A stretch of 10,718 nucleotides of DNA from an uncultured Collinsella sp. (GTDB lineage: Bacteria > Actinomycetota > Coriobacteriia > Coriobacteriales > Coriobacteriaceae), in the NCBI GenBank assembly GCA_902493545.1, contig CABUQI010000035.1:1-10718 (forward strand). Direction: 5' to 3'. The position numbers were made by a program, and so were the translations under genes. Below are positions 6,264-10,718 of the stretch, piece after piece. The notes under the pieces were generated by a model that saw nothing but the letters and a program-made list of their open reading frames with translations, did no database searches and was not told where the DNA came from. Position 1 is the stretch's first letter; every line of letters begins with the position of its first letter.

Positions 6264-6289
6264 GAACATTGGACGCCCTGTGCCACAAT
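6262..6289 (+). promoter_or_regulatory. Candidate promoter of the asparaginase gene
   Basis: TTGAAC (6262-6267) and CACAAT (6284-6289) form a -35/-10 pair with a 16-bp spacer, 4 of 6 consensus matches each. The predicted start of transcription is near 6296, leaving a leader of about 45 bases. A second TTGACG at 6214-6219 has no -10 at a proper distance. Confidence 0.4.
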
Positions 6290-6340
6290 ACTGCCGAACG
6301 ACTCCGCCTCTGCGGCGGCAAATACGATAGGAATACCAGC

Positions 6341-7354
6341 ATGAAGCGCATCCTTCTCATCGCCACGGGCGGCACCATCGCATCGACCGAGGACGGCAAC
6401 GGCCTCTCCCCCGCCCTGACCGGTGAGGAGCTCGCCCAGAGCGTCCCCGAGATCTCGGGGCTCTGCGAGCTCGACGTCGTGCAGCCCATGAACATCGACA
6501 GCACCAATATGCGCCCGAGCGACTGGATGCGCATCCGCGACGTCATCGTCGAGGGTTATGCCGACCACGACGGCTTCGTGATTCTGCACGGCACCGACAC
6601 CATGAGCTACACCGCGGCAGCGCTTTCCTACCTGATTCAGGACAGCCCCAAGCCCATCGTGCTCACCGGCTCGCAAAAGCCCATGGGCAACCCCTTTACC
6701 GACGCCAAGCTCAATCTGTACCAGAGCCTGCTCTATGCGCTCGACGAGCACTCGCACGATGTGTCGATTGTGTTTGGTGGCGTCGCCATTGCCGGCACGC
6801 GCGCCCGCAAGCAGCGCACCATGAGCTTTAACGCGTTCATTAGCGTCAACTATCCGCCCATTGCCTACATCCGCAATGACCGCATCGTGCGCAATGGGCT
6901 TCACGGCACGCATCAGGGCGAAAACCCGGTGCGTTTCTACGACAGCATCGATCCGCGCGTATTTGTACTCAAGCTTACGCCCGGCGTAAACCCGGGCATC
7001 CTCGACGCCCTTGCCAATAGCTACGATGCCGTGATTCTGGAGACCTTTGGCATTGGCGGTATTCCCGAGTTTGGCGAGTCGGGCGAGTCGTTCCAAGAGG
7101 CAATTTTCCGCTGGGTCGATTCGGGCCGCACCGTCGTTATGACCACGCAGGTCCCCGAAGAGGGCCTCGATCTGGGCGTTTATGAGGTCGGCCGAGCTTA
7201 CGCCGATCATCCGGGTATTTTGCGCGGCGACGACATGACCACCGAGACGCTCGTGGCCAAGACCATGTGGGCACTCGGCCAGTCACGTGATGCGGACGAG
7301 ATTCAGCGCCTGTTCTACAGCCAAGTCAACCACGACCGTATCCCGATGGTGTAA
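6341..7354 (+). CDS. ansA: L-asparaginase, type I (cytoplasmic AnsA-like)
   Basis: It hydrolyses L-asparagine to aspartate and ammonia. The 337-aa protein has both signatures of bacterial asparaginases: IATGGTIAS with nucleophile Thr12, and HGTDTM with Thr85 and Asp86. It also has the substrate-binding DST at 53-55, the LTGSQKP strand (108-114), and the catalytic Lys157 in GTRARK. The length fits the type I/AnsA subfamily (about 330-340). No signal peptide precedes the first strand, which argues for the cytoplasm rather than the periplasmic type II enzyme. I chose ATG 6341 because the conserved first strand begins at residue 2 and TAGGA lies 8 bases upstream. The frame is open from 6269, but that part overlaps the predicted promoter. 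It is transcribed divergently from guaA and ends 21 bases from the convergent XRE gene; no terminator is visible between them. Confidence 0.96.
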   Translation: MKRILLIATGGTIASTEDGNGLSPALTGEELAQSVPEISGLCELDVVQPMNIDSTNMRPSDWMRIRDVIVEGYADHDGFVILHGTDTMSYTAAALSYLIQDSPKPIVLTGSQKPMGNPFTDAKLNLYQSLLYALDEHSHDVSIVFGGVAIAGTRARKQRTMSFNAFISVNYPPIAYIRNDRIVRNGLHGTHQGENPVRFYDSIDPRVFVLKLTPGVNPGILDALANSYDAVILETFGIGGIPEFGESGESFQEAIFRWVDSGRTVVMTTQVPEEGLDLGVYEVGRAYADHPGILRGDDMTTETLVAKTMWALGQSRDADEIQRLFYSQVNHDRIPMV

Positions 7355-7375
7355 CCACCGGTCAATAGGCATCTT

Positions 7376-7594
7376 CTATTCAATGCCCTCGAGAAGCTCT
7401 GACACCGTCATGCCGAGTGCGGGCGCGATCTTAAATAGAACCCTGAGCGTGAAATTTGCCGTCCCATCTTCGATTCGGTCGAGGTAGGGTCGGCTGATTC
7501 CTGTTGCCACACAAAAATCAACCTTGGAGATACCAAGGTCTCTGCGTGTCTCTTCGACCCGCCTGCCAAGAATCTGTTTCGCACGTTCGTCCAT
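7376..7594 (-). CDS. Small XRE-family helix-turn-helix regulator (72 aa)
   Basis: This is a stand-alone Cro/CI-type DNA-binding domain. Residues 10-65 form the five-helix HTH_3 fold: RRVEETRRDLGISKVDFCVA contains helices 1-2, TGISRPYLDRIEDGTANFTL covers the recognition helix (about 33-42) and the family motif following it, and LFKIAPALGMTVSELLEGIE ends it. There is no sensing or enzymatic domain. ATG 7594 is the only start in frame near the conserved N-terminus. No Shine-Dalgarno sequence is seen upstream, which is unusual here. The gene is divergent from a 129-aa unknown gene, and a perfect 24-bp palindrome lies in the 76-bp gap. It therefore probably represses itself and its partner. Proteins like this occur as antitoxins or as repressors of small accessory modules. 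The specific role is unknown. Confidence 0.9.
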   Translation of the reverse strand: MDERAKQILGRRVEETRRDLGISKVDFCVATGISRPYLDRIEDGTANFTLRVLFKIAPALGMTVSELLEGIE

Positions 7595-7623
7595 GCAGCC
7601 GAGTTTGAAATGGAGCCGAACAT

Positions 7624-7647
7624 AAACGTAAACTATAGTTTACGTTT
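7624..7647. promoter_or_regulatory. Perfect 24-bp palindrome: operator over divergent promoters
   Basis: AAACGTAAACTA followed immediately by its exact reverse complement TAGTTTACGTTT. The centre gives TATAGT on the plus strand (7634-7639) and on the minus strand (7637-7632), each 5 of 6 matches to a -10 box. The same 24 bp can thus hold both divergent -10 elements. It sits 30 bases before the XRE gene and 24 bases before the 129-aa gene. XRE dimers commonly bind such symmetric AT-centred sites, so the neighbouring repressor is the likely binder (inference). The -35 boxes are weak on both sides. Confidence 0.8.
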
Positions 7648-7670
7648 TGCCGAATACACAGGAGTTTTCT

Positions 7671-8060
7671 ATGTCGGGTTCTTCGGTCCGCATGTACCGA
7701 GCCACGCTTCGCACAAACAGCGCACCGCCCAAGCTCGTCGTCGTTGAAGCTGAATGCCTTTCGCCCGATGAGCGCACAGCATTTGCATTGCTATCAAGTC
7801 GCGTCGCCGCCGTTCTGGTCCCTTGCCCGGCGCAAGGTGAACTTGCTATCCAATGCCAGGCGCACAGCTGCTCGCTCAATCAGGCTGCCGTGATCGCAAC
7901 CAGCCAACGCGGTCTGCCCCTTCTCCTGGAAGCCGGTATCGCACTTGCCCTTCGCGGCGCCGGATACGAAAACGAGGCCGCCGCCGACATGGTCTTTAAA
8001 CCACGATCGAGCGGCGGCCTCGCAACAGCCATTGAATATGCGTGCAGGCTCGTTGCCTAA
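7671..8060 (+). CDS. Hypothetical protein, 129 aa, divergent partner of the XRE regulator
   Basis: I do not recognise the family. ATG 7671 follows GGAG (7661-7664) at a 6-base gap. The protein looks soluble, mixed alpha/beta: an N-terminal segment (YRATLRTNSAPPKLVVVEAE, 9-28) followed by SPDERTAFALLSSRVAAVLV (31-50), then a Cys-containing middle (Cys52, Cys62, Cys67), ATSQRGLPLLLEAGIALALR (76-95), and SSGGLATAIEYACRLV at the end. There is no signal peptide or clear membrane helix. The alternation of strand-like and helix-like stretches suggests a small Rossmann-like or nucleotide-binding fold, but this is a guess. Codon use matches the region, and the start shares the 24-bp palindromic operator with the XRE gene. 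The pair may be a toxin-antitoxin-like or self-regulated accessory unit. It ends 9 bases before the convergent DUF1648 gene. Confidence 0.8.
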   Translation: MSGSSVRMYRATLRTNSAPPKLVVVEAECLSPDERTAFALLSSRVAAVLVPCPAQGELAIQCQAHSCSLNQAAVIATSQRGLPLLLEAGIALALRGAGYENEAAADMVFKPRSSGGLATAIEYACRLVA

Positions 8061-8069
8061 AAGGACAAG

Positions 8070-8453
8070 CTAGAAACCAAAGCCAAAGCCCGTTCCGGTA
8101 ATCGCCGAGTACATAAAGTAAACGTTGACCACGTTGAGGAACACACCCGTAATGCAACCGTTGCGCAGGTAGCGCTCGCACACGATGCGCGCCATAGCGG
8201 CGGAGTCATCATTGTTTTTAGCCTGGCGTCCTGCCGTAAAGTACGTCGCCACGCTCAGCAGCAGGTTGAGCACCGGCAGTGCCAGCAACTCGTAGCTCTT
8301 GCCCCAGCGCGTCGCCTCGCCGGCGGCATTAAACTTTGTTGCCACCTCGGGACCAATGTTGGGGATAACACACGCTGCAACCACCAGCGGAATCACCGCA
8401 AGCACCAGCAGCGCGATGCCCATGTAGCCGGCTTTTTTTCCATATTTAAACAT
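8070..8453 (-). CDS. Small DUF1648-type membrane protein (127 aa)
   Basis: Three hydrophobic segments (about 9-31, 54-73 and 99-119) mark a small integral membrane protein. Between the first two is the DUF1648 pattern: an IPNIG loop, then FNAAGEATRWGKSYELLALP, with the P...FN..G....W..K spacing seen in SdpI-related and similar proteins. It ends in a glycine/phenylalanine-rich tail (GTGFGFGF). Family function is poorly known; SdpI itself is an immunity protein and signal receptor in Bacillus, but that role cannot be assumed here. I chose ATG 8453 because AAGGA (8462-8466) is 8 bases upstream; ATG 8459, in the same frame, would leave only 2. The ribosome site overlaps the ychF stop codon, so the two are probably co-transcribed and coupled. 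Confidence 0.8.
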   Translation of the reverse strand: MFKYGKKAGYMGIALLVLAVIPLVVAACVIPNIGPEVATKFNAAGEATRWGKSYELLALPVLNLLLSVATYFTAGRQAKNNDDSAAMARIVCERYLRNGCITGVFLNVVNVYFMYSAITGTGFGFGF

Positions 8454-8464
8454 GCGCATCGTCC

Positions 8465-9541
8465 TTACACGTTAAAGCGGAAGTGCACGACGTCGCCATC
8501 GGCCATGACATAGTCCTTGCCCTCAATGCGCAGCTTGCCGGCGGCCTTGGCGCCCTGCTCGCCGCCGAGCTCGATGTAGTCGTCGTAGCCAATAACCTCG
8601 GCCTTAATAAAGCCGCGCTCAAAATCGGTATGGATGACACCGGCGGCCTGCGGGGCGGTCGCGCCCTGACGCACCGTCCAGGCCTTGACCTCCATCTCGC
8701 CAGCCGTAAAGAACGACTGCAGACCGAGCAGCTTGTAGGCAGCCTGCGCGAGCACGTCCAGACCGGGCTGCTCCAGGCCCAGGCTCTCCAGGTAGTCGGC
8801 AGCGTCCTCGGGATCGAGCTCGGAAAGCTCGGCCTCGATCTTGGCGCAGATAGGCAGCGGCTTGACGCCGTCGATGGGCGCCAGGTCGTCGTTGAGCATA
8901 TCCTCGTCTACGTTGGCCACATACAGGATGGGCTTCATGGTGAGCAGGAACAGCCCCTTGGCGGCGGCACGCTCCTCGTCGGTCATCTCCATGGATGCGG
9001 CGCGCTTGCCCTCGTTGAGCCAGGCAAGCAGGCGCTTGGCGACCTCGAACTTGGGCATGAGCTCCTTGTCGCGCTTGGCCTCCTTCTCGAGCTTGGGCAG
9101 CTGCTTCTCGAGCGTGCCCATGTCGGCCAGGATGAGCTCGGTCATGATGGTGTCGGCATCGCCGGCGGGATCGACGAACTCGCCCGTGCGGCCCACCTCA
9201 CGCATGACGTTGGGGTCCTTAAAGTAGCGCACGACCTCGCAGATGGCGTCGGTCTCGCGGATGTTTGCCAAGAACTGGTTGCCCAGGCCCTCGCCCTCGT
9301 TGGCACCCTTCACCAGGCCAGCGATGTCGACAAACTCGACCGTAGCCGGCACAATGCGGCCGGGGTTAACGATGTCGGCGAGCTTTTGCAGGCGGCTATC
9401 GGGCACATCGACGATACCCACGTTGGGGTCAATCGTGGCGAACGGGTAGTTGGCGGCAAGGCCGGTCTTTTTGGTAAGCGCGGTGAACAACGTCGACTTG
9501 CCCACGTTGGGCAGGCCCACGATACCGATGGAAAGGGACAC
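8465..9541 (-). CDS. ychF: YchF/OLA1-family redox-regulated ATPase
   Basis: YchF is a universally conserved P-loop ATPase of the Obg group that binds the ribosome and affects translation initiation and stress responses; it prefers ATP to GTP. The 358-aa protein begins MSLSIGIVGLPNVGKST, with the G1 loop at 9-17 and the family mark NYPFATIDPN at 31-40. It continues with VDIAGLVKGANEGEGLGNQF (G3 and the following loop), a helical coiled-coil insert (about 145-200), NVDE in place of the GTPase NKxD, and the C-terminal TGS domain (from FFTAGEMEVKAW to HFRFNV). The length fits the usual 360-366. I chose GTG 9541 because AAGGAG (9547-9552) lies 5 bases upstream. ATG 9577, in frame, falls at the predicted transcription start. 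A TATACT -10 lies at 9579-9584. The DUF1648 gene follows 11 bases after the stop. Confidence 0.97.
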   Translation of the reverse strand: MSLSIGIVGLPNVGKSTLFTALTKKTGLAANYPFATIDPNVGIVDVPDSRLQKLADIVNPGRIVPATVEFVDIAGLVKGANEGEGLGNQFLANIRETDAICEVVRYFKDPNVMREVGRTGEFVDPAGDADTIMTELILADMGTLEKQLPKLEKEAKRDKELMPKFEVAKRLLAWLNEGKRAASMEMTDEERAAAKGLFLLTMKPILYVANVDEDMLNDDLAPIDGVKPLPICAKIEAELSELDPEDAADYLESLGLEQPGLDVLAQAAYKLLGLQSFFTAGEMEVKAWTVRQGATAPQAAGVIHTDFERGFIKAEVIGYDDYIELGGEQGAKAAGKLRIEGKDYVMADGDVVHFRFNV

Positions 9542-9578
9542 GACAGCTCCTTTTGGTACAGGTACTTCAAACTTCATA

Positions 9579-9584
9579 AGTATA
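9579..9584 (-). promoter_or_regulatory. -10 element of ychF
   Basis: TATACT on the minus strand (5 of 6 consensus). Transcription would begin near 9572, leaving a leader of about 31 bases that contains AAGGAG (9547-9552) and supports the GTG start at 9541. The -35 region is occupied by a hairpin arm and matches consensus poorly. Confidence 0.45.
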
Positions 9585-9628
9585 GCGCCGCCGCAGCATC
9601 CGGGCGAATCCGGACACCGCGGCGGCGC
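9585..9628. repeat. Nested inverted repeat between the ferredoxin-like gene and ychF
   Basis: GCGCCGCCGC (9585-9594) and GCGGCGGCGC (9619-9628) are exact complements. Between them is a second CCGG/CCGG pair around GCGAAT (9605-9610). On the minus strand this can fold a very stable hairpin 28 bases after the ferredoxin-like stop and directly before the ychF -10. There is no U-run, so it is not a standard terminator. It could slow or end transcription, or stabilise the upstream mRNA end. Confidence 0.6.
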
Positions 9629-9655
9629 AAATGAAGCAAAGATTGGGGTCGCTGG

Positions 9656-10718
9656 CTAGTCCGCGAGCTTCTCCACCTGATCGAGCATCTTGTCGAGCTT
9701 GGCCTTTGCTTCGGCCTTGACCTTCTCAGCTTCTTCGTGAGCCTTCGCCTTCTGGGCGGCCTTTTCCTCGGCCTCGGGGTCGACGACGACCAGATTGGAC
9801 GCGTCATGCTCAACCAACTTGAGCGCATGCTCGGGGCACACCTTGACGCAGGCACCGCAGCCCAAGCAATACGTCGACTCCAACGCAAAGCGGCCGCTTC
9901 CCACCAAATCGCAGGCGAACGTGGGGCATACATTGACGCACTCGCCGCACGACGTGCACTTGTCAAAATCGCACTCCGGCGTGCTCACCTGCATGTTCTG
10001 GGCAAGCTCGGGGTGGTTTTGCAACGTCGAGAGCACCAGTTGGCGCCCGTGCGTGAGCGAACGGCGACGCTTGGTCGTCGTGGTGCCGCACATGGTGTTG
10101 AGCGTGCGCTCCAGCTGGGTAATCTGATGGCGATGGGCCTTGAGCTTTTGCGTCACCGAAGCCAGCGCCGCCGTCGCCGGATTGAGCTTGGTCACCGTCA
10201 GGCCCGTGGTGCGGGCGATCTTTTCCATGTACTCCTTGCGCTCGTACTCGCGGCGCTTATGGCACTTGAGGCTCTTGGGGTCGACCTCCAGGCCCATACC
10301 CGTGCCGGACCACTCCTCGGCCTTCGCAATCGCCTCGCCCAGAATATCCTCACCGCCGGTGTTGCGGCATTTATCGCACACGCCCAACGGCAGGTACACA
10401 CTCACGTTGGGATAGTCGGCCAGTACCGAAAACCAAGTCTCTGCCGTAATATCGCCCACGCAGGCGACGACGACCTCGTTCTCGCGCGGCATGCGCTTAA
10501 GGGCACGCGTGCAGGTAACGTAGGCGGTCTCGTGGCTCGTAGCCGCCGAGACAATGTCATCGTAGACGTTTTTGGGTGCAAGGCGCGGAGAGATGATCGC
10601 CTCCGTCGGGCAAGCAGCGGCGCACAGACCGCACTTGCGACAGGAGTCGAGGATCTCGATGGAGTCTTCCTCGACCTCGATAGCGTTGACCGGGCACACG
10701 TCCATGCACGCGGTGCAG
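9656..10718 (-). CDS. Multi-cluster [4Fe-4S] ferredoxin-like protein (5' end beyond window)
   Basis: This is an electron-transfer type protein, partial at its N-terminus, with 353 residues visible. Counting from the first complete codon of the window (Cys1, TGC 10717-10715), motifs are: TACMDVCP (Cys4 and Cys8, part of a first cluster); CRKCGLCAAACP (26-37); CTSCGECVNVCP (near 267); CLGCGACVKVCP (near 297). That pattern suggests two bacterial 2[4Fe-4S] ferredoxin modules. They flank a middle domain of about 220 residues with CDKCRNTGG and a repeated VVACVG/VYLPLG pattern. The C-terminus (about 325-353) is Ala/Lys/Glu-rich and probably a coiled coil. The ATG at 10705 is internal to the first cluster, so it is not the start. 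The middle domain is not one I recognise. Its redox partner, and whether it belongs to a hydrogenase, dehydrogenase or reductase complex, cannot be told; the answer should lie in the gene upstream, outside the window. Confidence 0.85.
   Translation of the reverse strand, partial: CTACMDVCPVNAIEVEEDSIEILDSCRKCGLCAAACPTEAIISPRLAPKNVYDDIVSAATSHETAYVTCTRALKRMPRENEVVVACVGDITAETWFSVLADYPNVSVYLPLGVCDKCRNTGGEDILGEAIAKAEEWSGTGMGLEVDPKSLKCHKRREYERKEYMEKIARTTGLTVTKLNPATAALASVTQKLKAHRHQITQLERTLNTMCGTTTTKRRRSLTHGRQLVLSTLQNHPELAQNMQVSTPECDFDKCTSCGECVNVCPTFACDLVGSGRFALESTYCLGCGACVKVCPEHALKLVEHDASNLVVVDPEAEEKAAQKAKAHEEAEKVKAEAKAKLDKMLDQVEKLAD

Noticed and set aside
7355..7375. Terminator between the asparaginase gene and the XRE gene
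   Set aside because: Only 21 bases, with no stable stem and no T-run.
9542..9577. ATG 9577 as the ychF start (12 residues longer)
   Set aside because: It would fall at the predicted transcription start, just after the TATACT box, and has no ribosome site; GTG 9541 has AAGGAG at 5 bases and the family-typical N-terminus.

Overview
The window is GC-rich, close-packed bacterial DNA. The gene families, their GC-rich third codon positions and the mix of a mannose/sorbose-type PTS with LevR-like control suggest a gut actinobacterium of the Coriobacteriia, possibly Collinsella or a relative. This is inference from gene content and style; no rRNA or other phylogenetic marker was compared.

Layout. 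From 3732 down to 1, the minus strand carries a PTS locus: a LevR-like PRD regulator, a 123-bp gap with a dyad, then sorbose/mannose-family EIIB and the start of EIIC, which runs off the left edge. The regulator frame has an in-frame TGA at codon 183, inside the ATPase domain, exactly where relatives have a cysteine. Its ATPase domain also lacks a GAFTGA-like loop and a Walker B acidic pair. From 3733 to 4474 lies a 742-bp stretch with no intact recognised gene. It holds a remnant resembling a methylthioadenosine/S-adenosylhomocysteine nucleosidase, a 13-bp tandem repeat, a small plus-strand ORF of unknown function, an inverted repeat, and the guaA terminator.

From 4475 to 7354 lie divergent guaA (GMP synthase, minus) and a type I L-asparaginase gene (plus), sharing an intergenic region with two operator-like dyads. 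From 7376 to 8060 lies a divergent pair: a 72-aa XRE-type repressor (minus) and a 129-aa protein of unknown family (plus), separated by a perfect 24-bp palindrome with TATAGT on both strands. From 8070 to 10718 the minus strand encodes, in order of transcription, a multi-cluster [4Fe-4S] ferredoxin-like protein (5' end beyond the window), the YchF/OLA1 ATPase, and a small DUF1648-type membrane protein whose ribosome site overlaps the ychF stop codon.

How the genes work together. The PTS genes would import and phosphorylate a sugar under the LevR-like regulator, which is normally phosphorylated by HPr and by its own EIIB. Here the regulator is either dead or depends on UGA readthrough. GuaA and asparaginase are housekeeping nitrogen/nucleotide enzymes (glutamine and asparagine amide use). 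The XRE gene and its divergent partner look like a self-contained autoregulated unit and are the best candidate here for an undescribed small system.
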